DNA of 64,000 bases, taken from positions 186,001-250,000 of the forward strand of contig NZ_RQJO01000016.1 in NCBI RefSeq assembly GCF_003858635.1. Reading direction: 5' to 3'. Under the pieces are notes generated by a model that saw only the letters and a program-made list of their open reading frames with translations, searched no databases and was not told the origin of the DNA. This document shows positions 33,850 to 42,509 of this stretch, in pieces (position 1 is the first letter of the stretch; every line of letters starts with the position of its first letter). This stretch comes from Larkinella rosea. GTDB taxonomy: Bacteria; Bacteroidota; Bacteroidia; Cytophagales; Spirosomataceae. The position numbers and the translations under genes are program-made.

Positions 33850-35262
33850 ATGAAAGCCAAACATATTTTTCTCGTACTATTCGGTGCAGGCATTCTGACG
33901 AGCTGCAACGATAACTTTCTGGCCCTGACGCCCCAGACCGACCGGAACACCGTCAATTTTTACCAGACAGCGGCCGATTTTAACAATGCCGTCGTAGGGT
34001 CCTATGCCGCGCTCAAGCTGTCGGGTGTCTATGGCACATCGCTTTACTGGATGGGGGAAGTATCGACCGATAATGCGGATTACGGAGTGACGACGCGGCA
34101 AGCCGTGAATGTTGACAATTTTCAGTTTGTCGACCGTACCTACACATCCCTCAACGACATTATTTATGCCGCCTGGCGTGACCACTACATCGGAATCAGC
34201 CGGACAAATGCCATCCTGACCCGCATTGAAGGAGCCAACATTGCCGCCAATCTGAAAACACAATACAAGGGCGAAGCTCAGTTTATCCGGGCGCTGCTCT
34301 ATTTCGATCTCGTCCGCCTGTTCGGCGATGTGCCCCTGGTGACTACTGAAATTACGTCGCCCGACGGGGCCAGCAGCCTGAACCGGATGTCGGCAGAGGA
34401 TATTTATAAACTCATCATCAGCGACCTGCAAAGTGCCGAACAGGCCTTACCGGTTTCTTACGGAACAGCGGATGTTGGTCGCGTACCACAGGGGGCGGCC
34501 AAAGCCCTGCTGGGCAAGGTATACCTGACCCGGAAAGACTGGGCCGCAGCTGCCGGTAAACTAAAGGAAGTAATCAGCTCGGCTAAATATCAGTTGTTGC
34601 CTAAATATGCCGATGTGTTCAGTTTTGCAACGCCTACCAACGCCGAGATTCTGTTCAACGTGCAGTATAAATCGGGGAATACGGGGCAGGGAAGCAACTT
34701 TGGACCCGTACAGGCCAGTGAAGGATCCCGCATTACGGGGGGTAGTATGCGGTACCCAACGGCCGACATGGACGCGGCCTATGAAACCGGTGATCTGCGT
34801 AAAAGTTTCTCCATGCGGTCATCCTATATCGACGCAACCGGTCAGACGATCAACCAGCGCTACGTAAGCAAGTATGTGCAATTTGGCTCGCTGGCGGGGG
34901 ATTCGGACATCGACTTTCCGGTGCTTCGTTACGCCGATGTCCTGCTGATGTACGCCGAAGCGCTGAATGAGGTAGGCTTTAACCCGGAAGCCGTAATGTA
35001 TCTGAACCAGGTACGCAAGCGGGCCGGGCTGGCCGATACGAAAGCGACCGACCAGGCAAGTTTCCGGCTGGCGATCGAGCAGGAACGCCGGGTTGAATTT
35101 GCTTTCGAAAATCAACGCTGGTTCGACCTGGTCCGGACGGGCCGGTACGTCGCCGTCATGGCGGCTAAAAAGCTGCCGGTTAAGGATTTCAACATGCTCT
35201 ACCTGATTCCGCAGCGCGAAATTGATCTGAACAAAAACCTGAAACAGAATCCGGGGTATTGA
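33850..35262 (+). CDS. SusD/RagB-family surface glycan-binding lipoprotein
   Basis: Outer-membrane lipoprotein that forms the lid of the SusC transporter. 470 residues. Lipoprotein signal with Cys19 (FGAGILTSC). SusD-like N-terminal TPR region (FNNAVVGSYAALKL, GEAQFIRALLYFDLVRLFGD) and the RagB/SusD C-terminal part (YADVLLMYAEALNEVGFNPE, YLNQVRKRAGL, IEQERRVEFAFENQRWFDLV, LIPQREIDLNKNLKQNPGY). These are the diagnostic family motifs. Paired with the preceding susC; the glycan is unknown. Confidence 0.97.
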   Translation: MKAKHIFLVLFGAGILTSCNDNFLALTPQTDRNTVNFYQTAADFNNAVVGSYAALKLSGVYGTSLYWMGEVSTDNADYGVTTRQAVNVDNFQFVDRTYTSLNDIIYAAWRDHYIGISRTNAILTRIEGANIAANLKTQYKGEAQFIRALLYFDLVRLFGDVPLVTTEITSPDGASSLNRMSAEDIYKLIISDLQSAEQALPVSYGTADVGRVPQGAAKALLGKVYLTRKDWAAAAGKLKEVISSAKYQLLPKYADVFSFATPTNAEILFNVQYKSGNTGQGSNFGPVQASEGSRITGGSMRYPTADMDAAYETGDLRKSFSMRSSYIDATGQTINQRYVSKYVQFGSLAGDSDIDFPVLRYADVLLMYAEALNEVGFNPEAVMYLNQVRKRAGLADTKATDQASFRLAIEQERRVEFAFENQRWFDLVRTGRYVAVMAAKKLPVKDFNMLYLIPQREIDLNKNLKQNPGY

Positions 35263-35293
35263 TTAATCTGGGTTCTATTAAAGCCTTTTGTCG

Positions 35294-35992
35294 ATGAAAT
35301 TCCCTAAAATCCTAGCGTTTATCCTGCTGACGGGCCTGCTGGTCAGTGCCGCTCCGTCATTGCCGACAGTCTACGTCATCGGCGACAGCATTTCGATGCG
35401 CTACGGGCCATTTCTGGAAAAATATGTGCAGGGCGTCTGGCAATACGATCGAAAAAGCGACGATGGACAGGCGGCCAAAAACCTGGACGTACCGGTTGGG
35501 GCAAACGGTGGCGATTCGCGCATGGTGCTGGCGTTTTTGAAGATCAAAACCGCTGAAAAAGCGTTTCAGCCGGACGTTCTGCTGCTGAATTGTGGCCTGC
35601 ACGACATCAAGCGAAACCCGGAAACGAACGTCATTCAGGTGGACTCGGTGAGTTACCGCAAAAATCTGGAAGCCATTTGGCAACTGCTCCACAAGCGGAA
35701 TATCCGGCTGGTCTGGATGCGCACGACATCCGTGGAGGACGAACGGCACAACACCCGCTCCAAGGCTTTCAAGCGGTATGCCCGCGATCTGGACGCTTAC
35801 AATGCCATTGCCGACGAGGTGATGCGCAAACACGGCGTCGCGGTCATTGACCTGTATACCTTTACCCGAAGCCTGGGCAGCGATCATTTTGTCGACCATG
35901 TGCATTACGACGATTCGGCGATGCAGTTGCAGGCGGCTTACATCGCCGGTTTTTTACAAGGCCAGCTTCCCTTAACTCAACAACGGAAATGA
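35294..35992 (+). CDS. Secreted SGNH/GDSL hydrolase
   Basis: Probable carbohydrate esterase, 232 residues from the ATG at 35294; an upstream TTG at 35288 is unlikely. Signal peptide about 1-20. Block I YVIGDSISMRYG with Ser32; block III LLNCGLHDIK, where the usual Asn is His; block V DHVHYDDSAM with Asp201 and His204. The stop codon region overlaps the next start by 4 bp, showing translational coupling to the tandem glycosidase. Deacetylation of the imported or surface glycan is the likely job. Confidence 0.85.
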   Translation: MKFPKILAFILLTGLLVSAAPSLPTVYVIGDSISMRYGPFLEKYVQGVWQYDRKSDDGQAAKNLDVPVGANGGDSRMVLAFLKIKTAEKAFQPDVLLLNCGLHDIKRNPETNVIQVDSVSYRKNLEAIWQLLHKRNIRLVWMRTTSVEDERHNTRSKAFKRYARDLDAYNAIADEVMRKHGVAVIDLYTFTRSLGSDHFVDHVHYDDSAMQLQAAYIAGFLQGQLPLTQQRK

Positions 35993-38778
35993 GCATCGTG
36001 AACCCCTCTCTTCTCGCAGCGAGTCTGTTGAGCCTGACAGCATCCTTCGGCCAAACCCCTCCCGAACCGACCGGTTTTCGGGAGATCGGGCAATTGCGCC
36101 CCCGTTCGGCGAAAGAAATCACCTCTTCGACCTGGTCCATCGGGGGCGAAACCCTCGACCGGGATTATACCGATTACCAATCCTATAAATCGTATTTAGG
36201 CCCCCTGGGTGCCAAACGGATTCGGCTGCAGGGCGGCTGGTCGAAATGCGAGAAAGTCAAAGGGAATTATGACTTTGCCTGGCTCGATGCCGTCATTCCG
36301 GATGCGCACTCGCGGGGTGTATCGCCCTGGGTTGAATTGTCCTACGGAAATCCGCTTTACGTCGGGGGCGGTGAAGCAAAACTGGGGGGACGCATTCCAA
36401 CCTCCGAAGAAGGGTTGACAGCCTGGGATAACTGGGTCAAAGCCATCGTAACCCGCTACAAAGGGCAGGTTCCCGAATGGGAAATCTGGAACGAACCGGA
36501 CCTGAACAAAGACAATACAGGCGAAGAAGTCGCCACCTTCTACATCCGGACCGCCAAACTGGTGAAGTCGATTCAACCGGGTGCCAAACTGATCGCCCTG
36601 GGCATGGCGGGTGTGCCGCGGGAGACCTTCATGAAGCCTTTTCTGGACAAGTTAAAAAAGGAAAATGCGCTTGATCTGATCGATATTCTGACCTATCACG
36701 GGTATGCCGCCAATCCCGATGAGTCGTATCCGAAAATTGAGGAAATGCGCAAACTGGTTTGGGGCTATAATCCGAAAGTCGTTTTCATGCAGGGCGAAAA
36801 CGGTGCACCCTCAACCGCCAGCGCGGTGACCATCGGCGCCCTTCGGCAGTGGGACTGGACCGAACTCAGCCAGGCCAAGTGGGATTTGCGTCGGATGCTG
36901 GGCGACCACGGACGCGGCATTGCGACCAATCTGTTCACCATCAGCGACATTCACTACGCGGCTGGCGATCACATGACGGGGGTAAATACCAAAGGTCTCC
37001 TGAAAACCAACCCCGATAAAACCATTGAGCGGCCGAAGCTGGCCTACAAAGCGGCTCAACACGTTTTTTCTACGTTCGACGACCAGATTGAACGGCTCGA
37101 TAAAACCCGGCCAACCGTCAACCAGACTACCGTTTCGGCGTTTCAATACCGCCAGCGGAAGACCGGCGGCAGTCTCGTCACATTATGGAGCGGTGAAGCT
37201 CGCCCGGCCGAAACCTACACCCCCAAACCAACCGACGTAACGATTGAAGGAAAGTTTACAACACCGGTTTTTGTTGATCTGATTAGCGGCCGGGTCTATG
37301 AAATCCCGAAAAACCAGTGGAAAAAAACGGGCAACAGTTACACATTTACGGCCATTCCGGTGGCGGATTATCCGGTACTAATTGCCGAAAAAACCGCCCT
37401 GCCGCTTACGACCCCAACCGGCCAATCGGCCAATCCTAATTTTAAATACCTGGGCAAAATAGCGCCGAAGCATTCACGGGAGATTCGTTCGTCCAACTGG
37501 TCGGTGGGTGCCGAATACATGGACCGGGATTATACGGTTTACGCCAACTGGAAAGATTATCTGGGGAAACTGGGGGTCAAAAAAGCCCGGATTCAGTCGG
37601 GTTGGGCGAAGTGCGAGAAGGTGAAAGGGCAGTACGACTTCGCCTGGCTGGATGAGATCGTGAATGACATGGTGAAACAAGGCGTTACGCCCTGGATCAA
37701 CCTGTCGTACGGCAATCCGGTTTATTCGGGCGGAGGAGGCACGACCCTGAATGCGGCTATTCCCTATTCGGGCGAAGCGCTGGAAGGCTGGAAAAAATAC
37801 GTTGCCGCCCTGGTCAATCGCTACGGCGACAAGGTAACCGAATGGGAAATCTGGAATGAACCGAACTACAAAATTGCCATTCCCGATTATGCCAACTTCT
37901 TCATAACCACCGCCGAAACCGTCCGGTCCGTTCGGCCCACTGCCACAATCAGCGCCTTCGCCCTGGGCAGTGGCGTCGATTACAAATTTGCCGACAACGT
38001 TCTGAAGATCCTTCAGGAAAAAGGCAAACTCGATCTAGTCGACGAAATCACGCACCACCGGCATATTGCCAATCCGGATAACCGGGAACCGGAAATCGAA
38101 CTGGAGAAAGTCGTTGCCAAATACAATTTGCCTTCCAGCTCCAGAAAAATACGAATCCGGCAGGGCGAAGCGGGTTGCCCGTCCGCCTGGAGCGATCATT
38201 TTGCGATGAACAAGTATCCCTGGACGGAACTCACCCAATCGAAACACATCCTACGGCGACTTCTGACCGATCTGGGGCACGATAAAGAGTCGTGTTGCTT
38301 CACGATCATGGATGCGAAAACGCCCGAAGAGTGGAACCATAAGGGGTTGCTGCAAGCCCGGGAGGACATGACCGTGGCCTACGCCAAACCCGCTTATTAC
38401 GCGTTTCAGAACCTAATTTCGGTATTCGACGACCGACTGGATCGGCTGAAAACCTATCCGTATTCGGTCAAAAAAGAAGATAACAGCACTTTATCGCTGT
38501 ATGCGTTTGCGGATAAAACCAGTCAACTTCAGGCCGTAACGGTCTGGATCAAAGACAATGTTCCATCCAACAACAACGAACAAACGTTGTGCGATTTCAC
38601 CTTTGCCAACGCCCGGTTCAAGGATCCGGTTTGGGTGGATCTGGTCGCCGGAACCGTGTACGAAATTCCGAAGGAAAGCTGGCAGAAAAAGGAAAACCTA
38701 TTCCGCCAGATTCCGCTCTATGATTCGCCGGTTTTGATTGCCGACAAATCGCTCATTCGTTTATCCCCAAATCAATAA
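35989..38778 (+). CDS. Two-module clan GH-A (GH39-like) glycosidase, tandem fusion
   Basis: 929 residues with a short signal sequence (about 1-22) and two homologous halves. Each half is a TIM-barrel glycosidase plus a C-terminal beta domain. Module 1 (about 30-465): acid/base Glu169 in WEIWNEPDLN and nucleophile Glu270 in FMQGENGAP. Module 2 (about 485-925): Glu624 in WEIWNEPNYK and Glu727 in IRQGEAGCP. Shared landmarks in both are RDYT, GWxKCEKVKG-YDFAWLD, the SYGNP-Y-GGG loop and VYEIPK near the end. Both catalytic pairs are intact, so both halves could work. The WNEP motif and overall layout resemble GH39 (xylosidase/iduronidase) but the exact family is uncertain. A single-module paralogue is at 40972. 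Start overlaps the SGNH gene by 4 bp. Confidence 0.85.
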   Translation: MSIVNPSLLAASLLSLTASFGQTPPEPTGFREIGQLRPRSAKEITSSTWSIGGETLDRDYTDYQSYKSYLGPLGAKRIRLQGGWSKCEKVKGNYDFAWLDAVIPDAHSRGVSPWVELSYGNPLYVGGGEAKLGGRIPTSEEGLTAWDNWVKAIVTRYKGQVPEWEIWNEPDLNKDNTGEEVATFYIRTAKLVKSIQPGAKLIALGMAGVPRETFMKPFLDKLKKENALDLIDILTYHGYAANPDESYPKIEEMRKLVWGYNPKVVFMQGENGAPSTASAVTIGALRQWDWTELSQAKWDLRRMLGDHGRGIATNLFTISDIHYAAGDHMTGVNTKGLLKTNPDKTIERPKLAYKAAQHVFSTFDDQIERLDKTRPTVNQTTVSAFQYRQRKTGGSLVTLWSGEARPAETYTPKPTDVTIEGKFTTPVFVDLISGRVYEIPKNQWKKTGNSYTFTAIPVADYPVLIAEKTALPLTTPTGQSANPNFKYLGKIAPKHSREIRSSNWSVGAEYMDRDYTVYANWKDYLGKLGVKKARIQSGWAKCEKVKGQYDFAWLDEIVNDMVKQGVTPWINLSYGNPVYSGGGGTTLNAAIPYSGEALEGWKKYVAALVNRYGDKVTEWEIWNEPNYKIAIPDYANFFITTAETVRSVRPTATISAFALGSGVDYKFADNVLKILQEKGKLDLVDEITHHRHIANPDNREPEIELEKVVAKYNLPSSSRKIRIRQGEAGCPSAWSDHFAMNKYPWTELTQSKHILRRLLTDLGHDKESCCFTIMDAKTPEEWNHKGLLQAREDMTVAYAKPAYYAFQNLISVFDDRLDRLKTYPYSVKKEDNSTLSLYAFADKTSQLQAVTVWIKDNVPSNNNEQTLCDFTFANARFKDPVWVDLVAGTVYEIPKESWQKKENLFRQIPLYDSPVLIADKSLIRLSPNQ

Positions 38779-38789
38779 GCCCGTTCTTC

Positions 38790-39722
38790 ATGCGTCATCC
38801 ACTGGCACTTTCAATCCTCCCTTTGCTGGCAGCCACCCTGTTTCAGGGGCGGAGCCTGGCCCAGTCGGAGCCCGAAGTGCCCTTGTATGCAGCGGGTATC
38901 CCGAATGCAGTAGCCAGTACACAACCCGAGCGAAGGACCTACGATGCCGCCGGGCGTTTAACGGCCTTATCGAATGTGCTTGTTCCGCGACTGTTTGTTT
39001 ACCGCCCCGCTTCGCCCAACGGAACCGGTCTGATTGTCTGTCCGGGCGGTGGATATCGGAACCTGAATACCGAGAATGCCCGGTTCATTGCCCAACGATT
39101 GAATCAATGGGGAGTCACGGTTTTCGTGCTCACGTACCGGTTACCCGCCGATGGCCTGATGCAGGACCGGTCTATTGGGCCGTTTCAGGACGCCCAGCAA
39201 GCCCTTCGGCTGGTTCGGCAGCGCGCTGCCGAGTGGGGTCTTCAACCCAATCGCCTGGGCATATTGGGTTCGTCAGCGGGCGGACACGTAGCCGCGATAA
39301 CCGCAACCCGGTTTACAAAGGCGTTTGAACCGGGAAAAGACACCAGCGGTTTACGCCCTGATTTTCTGGTACTTTGCTGGCCAGTCATTAGTTTCCGGGC
39401 CGACATGGCCCACCCGGGTTCGGTAAAAAATCTGCTGGGCGATCACCCAACGGCTACACAACGAGTCGAATACTCGCCCGAAGAACACGTAACAACGGCC
39501 ACCCCGCCGACCTTCCTGGTCCATGCGGGTGACGATCCGACGGTGAAATTCAGCAACAGCATCCGGTTTTACGAAGCCCTCAAAAAAGCGGGTGTGCCGG
39601 CCGAACTGCATCTCTACGAAAAAGGCGGACACGGTTTTGGTCTCAAACCCGATCTGCCCGACTCCTGGATGACACAACTGGAAATATGGCTACGAAACCG
39701 GGGACTTCTGAATCGATCCTGA
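38790..39722 (+). CDS. Secreted alpha/beta hydrolase (acetyl-xylan esterase-like)
   Basis: Serine esterase of 310 residues with a signal peptide (about 1-25). Oxyanion-hole segment LIVCPGGGYRNL, nucleophile elbow GSSAGGHVA with Ser162, Asp in VHAGDDPTVKFSNS, His in KGGHGFGLKP. This is the arrangement of the BD-FAE/endo-xylanase B-associated esterases, which remove acetyl or feruloyl groups from plant polysaccharides. It lies 11 bp after the tandem glycosidase. Confidence 0.88.
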   Translation: MRHPLALSILPLLAATLFQGRSLAQSEPEVPLYAAGIPNAVASTQPERRTYDAAGRLTALSNVLVPRLFVYRPASPNGTGLIVCPGGGYRNLNTENARFIAQRLNQWGVTVFVLTYRLPADGLMQDRSIGPFQDAQQALRLVRQRAAEWGLQPNRLGILGSSAGGHVAAITATRFTKAFEPGKDTSGLRPDFLVLCWPVISFRADMAHPGSVKNLLGDHPTATQRVEYSPEEHVTTATPPTFLVHAGDDPTVKFSNSIRFYEALKKAGVPAELHLYEKGGHGFGLKPDLPDSWMTQLEIWLRNRGLLNRS

Positions 39723-39769
39723 GTCACAAAACATACCTCATCAATCCCTTACGAATCAACACCTAACGA

Positions 39770-40924
39770 ATGGAAACTGCCGGTTATCAACGGATTAAGG
39801 ATACAGCCCTGAATTTTGTCAAGTCAATGAAAATTGGCGATACGCCGGGCGTTTACCGCAAGGAACGGAGTGAAGGCGAAAGCTTTTACGGTTCCTACCA
39901 TGCGGCCCACGTGCTGGATTTATTTGGCGAACTGCACAATCGCCCGGCCGCCGATCTGGATCGTTGGGCCAACCAATTCATAAACCGCCAAACCGAGCAA
40001 GGTTTTTTCGCCGGAAAACCGTCGGAGTTCAGCCGCATCCGAACGCTGGACGAGCTGGAACCGGTCTGGCACTACACCCGTGGGAACATCTGGGCGCTTC
40101 GGGTGCTTGATCGCAAACCCGAACGCGAACTTCGGTTTCTGGAACCCCTGCTCAATGCCGATCGGCTGTACCGCTGGGTGAAACACTACGACTGGCGCAA
40201 TTCCTGGGCTGCGGGTAATCAGGTTCTGGCTGCGGCTACGGCGCTGTTTGCGCTCCGCGACTGGTTTGGGGCTTCGGAAGTCGATGCGCTGATGGAGAAG
40301 GCGGTTTTTCCTGCCCTCGAAGAGTTGCAGGACCGCAAAACCGGTTATTGGGGAACGCAATTGGGCGCCGATCGCGCCAATGGCCTCTTCGGCACCATCC
40401 ACGTGATCCCTATCTATTTTGCCTTAGGCTGGCCCCTGCGGCATTTGGAACGCTCCATCGACTCAACGCTGGCCTGCCAGTTAGCCGATGGTTCGTTCTG
40501 GCCGGGTGGCTCCGACTGCCCCGATTTCGATGGGGCCTACCAATTAGCCAACCTGGCCGCCCTGACCGATTACCGTCGCGACGATGTGAAAACCGCCTGC
40601 CGTCGCTACCTGGCACATGCGCTTCAACACGAAAGTCCGGACGGGGTTGGCTGGTTGCTCCACCGCCGGGATAGTCAGCCGAAAGACTGGGTACCCCGCC
40701 CCCACTGGATCTGGCAGGAAGGAGCCAATACCGCCACCGCCGAACTGCGCGACGAAGACCCGAATCGCACGCACATCATGCTGGGCTCGTGGTTTTATCC
40801 GCTTTCGATTGCGCTGGTGAGCCACCTTCTCGGCAACACCGGATACGAAGGTCCGTATCATTTCAACAGCCACTCGCTGCACGTCTGTAACGTATTCAAC
40901 GAGCCGTTGGAACAAAACCAGTAA
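39770..40924 (+). CDS. Cytoplasmic helical-toroid protein, probable glycan-processing enzyme
   Basis: Family not securely recognised. 384 residues without a signal peptide. The sequence consists of paired amphipathic helices with W/Y-G motifs at turns (YRWVKHYDWRNSWAAGNQVL, GYWGTQLGADRANGLFGTIH, LADGSFWPGGSDCPDFDGAY), as in alpha/alpha toroids such as GH88/GH105 or terpenoid-cyclase-like proteins. Conserved acidic and aromatic residues near CPDFDGAYQ and HYDWRN could form an active site. Its place inside the glycan operon argues for a sugar substrate. The absence of an export signal suggests it acts on imported oligosaccharides. Confidence 0.7.
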   Translation: METAGYQRIKDTALNFVKSMKIGDTPGVYRKERSEGESFYGSYHAAHVLDLFGELHNRPAADLDRWANQFINRQTEQGFFAGKPSEFSRIRTLDELEPVWHYTRGNIWALRVLDRKPERELRFLEPLLNADRLYRWVKHYDWRNSWAAGNQVLAAATALFALRDWFGASEVDALMEKAVFPALEELQDRKTGYWGTQLGADRANGLFGTIHVIPIYFALGWPLRHLERSIDSTLACQLADGSFWPGGSDCPDFDGAYQLANLAALTDYRRDDVKTACRRYLAHALQHESPDGVGWLLHRRDSQPKDWVPRPHWIWQEGANTATAELRDEDPNRTHIMLGSWFYPLSIALVSHLLGNTGYEGPYHFNSHSLHVCNVFNEPLEQNQ

Positions 40925-40971
40925 TCATCGTCATTCCGACCGGTTTTGCCGGTTGGGATGATCAACGAAAA

Positions 40972-42498
40972 ATGAAATCAACGATGGAAAACAACCGCCG
41001 GACTTTTCTAAAAACCCTGTCGCTACTGCCCCTATCCGCTTCTTTCGAGCTAAAAGGAAATGCCACCGAATCCATTTCTTCATCCGGCAATCCTGCCGCT
41101 GCGTTAAAAAAGATCGGTTCGATTCGCCTGAAAAAACCCACCGAAATTAAAAGTTCTCCCTTCGGGATCGGCTGCGAAACGCTGGATCGTGATCTGTGGA
41201 AACCCAAAGACGTGTATCCGTGGATGGATAATCTGCCGGTCAAATGGGGTCGTCTACAAACCGGTTGGGCGCGTGTGGAGCGGGAAAAAGGCAAATACGA
41301 CTGGGGCTGGCTCGACGAAAGCGTTGACGGCCTGGTGAGCCGGGGCGTCAAGCCATTTTTTAACGTGGGCTACGGGAATACCAATTACCAGGCAGGCGAA
41401 GTGGGTTATTATCCCTCTGCCGCCGACCCCGTGGCAAATGCCGCCTGGCAAAAATTCGTTGTTGCCGTTGCCAAACGCTACAAAGGCAAGGTGCAGCATT
41501 ACGAAATCTGGAACGAACCCAATCTGTCGGGCTTCTGGAAACCCGACAAACCGGACCCCAAAAAATACGTGCAGCTGGTTCGCGAAACCGCGCCCCTGAT
41601 CCGGAAAAGCAACCCAAATGCGATTATCGTCGGAGGAGTGGTTTCGCGCATGCCGATCACGTACGTTCAGGAGCTTTTTAAAGAAGGGTTAGGGGAATTG
41701 ATCGACATCTTCTCGTTCCATCCGTATACCACCCTGCCCGAAGCTTATACCGAACGAACGAAAGCCCTCCGCCAGTTCATCGATCAGTATAATCCTAAAA
41801 TCCAAATCTGGCAGGGCGAGAACGGTTTTCCGTCGGATCCCAACAGCACCGGTTTTATCGGCGAAGGCCCCTGGACCGAAACCATTCAGGCAAAAATCAT
41901 GCTGCGCCGGCTGCTGACCGACTGTTCGCTGAATCTGCCGATGACACTGTGGTTTCTGATCGTGGATCTGCACGATTACCCGAAGGGTTCAGGCAATACA
42001 AATTACAAAGGCATCCTCCGTCAGAAACCGGAAATCAAACCCAAAATAGCCTATAAAGCCCTGCAACACCTGGGTAGTCTGGTACATGGCGAGGTTCGTT
42101 CCCGGACGGCCATTGTCCATGCGATGCCGGGGAAAGAAGCTGCGACCGAAAAAGAATACCAGGCGTTTGGCAACGGCGTCCGGAAGAGTCTGGCAACCAT
42201 CTGTACGGCAACATTAAATACCGACAACGGTCCCGTTCTGGCTTACTGGTCCGACCAGAGGGCCTCCGACAATCCAACGACCGACAGCATTCACCTGTTT
42301 CTCTGGGACTGGGAAGGCCGGGGATTCACCGACCCGGTTTTGGTTGATCTGCTCTCCGGTGAGATTCTTGAAATACCGGACAAACAAAAGTCATCCGATG
42401 AAGGCAAAGGCCGGGTGGAAGCCGAAGCGCAGATTTTCCGGCAGCTTCCCGTATCGGACTACCCGATGCTGATTATGGAAAAAAGTAAAGTCGTATAA
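40972..42498 (+). CDS. Single-module clan GH-A (GH39-like) glycosidase, Tat-type signal
   Basis: Paralogue of each half of the 929-residue protein. 508 residues. The N-terminus has a twin-arginine motif NNRRTFLKTLSLLPL, so export may be by Tat, in contrast to its neighbour. Barrel landmarks: GWARVEREKGKYDWGWLDES, acid/base Glu182 in YEIWNEPNLS, nucleophile Glu283 in IWQGENGFP, and a C-terminal beta domain ending DLLSGEILEIPDKQ and DYPMLIMEKSK. Starts at 40972 or 40984 are possible. Its retained catalytic pair and the shared loop (VGYGNTNYQAGE) suggest related but not identical specificity. Confidence 0.85.
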   Translation: MKSTMENNRRTFLKTLSLLPLSASFELKGNATESISSSGNPAAALKKIGSIRLKKPTEIKSSPFGIGCETLDRDLWKPKDVYPWMDNLPVKWGRLQTGWARVEREKGKYDWGWLDESVDGLVSRGVKPFFNVGYGNTNYQAGEVGYYPSAADPVANAAWQKFVVAVAKRYKGKVQHYEIWNEPNLSGFWKPDKPDPKKYVQLVRETAPLIRKSNPNAIIVGGVVSRMPITYVQELFKEGLGELIDIFSFHPYTTLPEAYTERTKALRQFIDQYNPKIQIWQGENGFPSDPNSTGFIGEGPWTETIQAKIMLRRLLTDCSLNLPMTLWFLIVDLHDYPKGSGNTNYKGILRQKPEIKPKIAYKALQHLGSLVHGEVRSRTAIVHAMPGKEAATEKEYQAFGNGVRKSLATICTATLNTDNGPVLAYWSDQRASDNPTTDSIHLFLWDWEGRGFTDPVLVDLLSGEILEIPDKQKSSDEGKGRVEAEAQIFRQLPVSDYPMLIMEKSKVV

Positions 42499-42509
42499 TT
42501 CATTTCACC

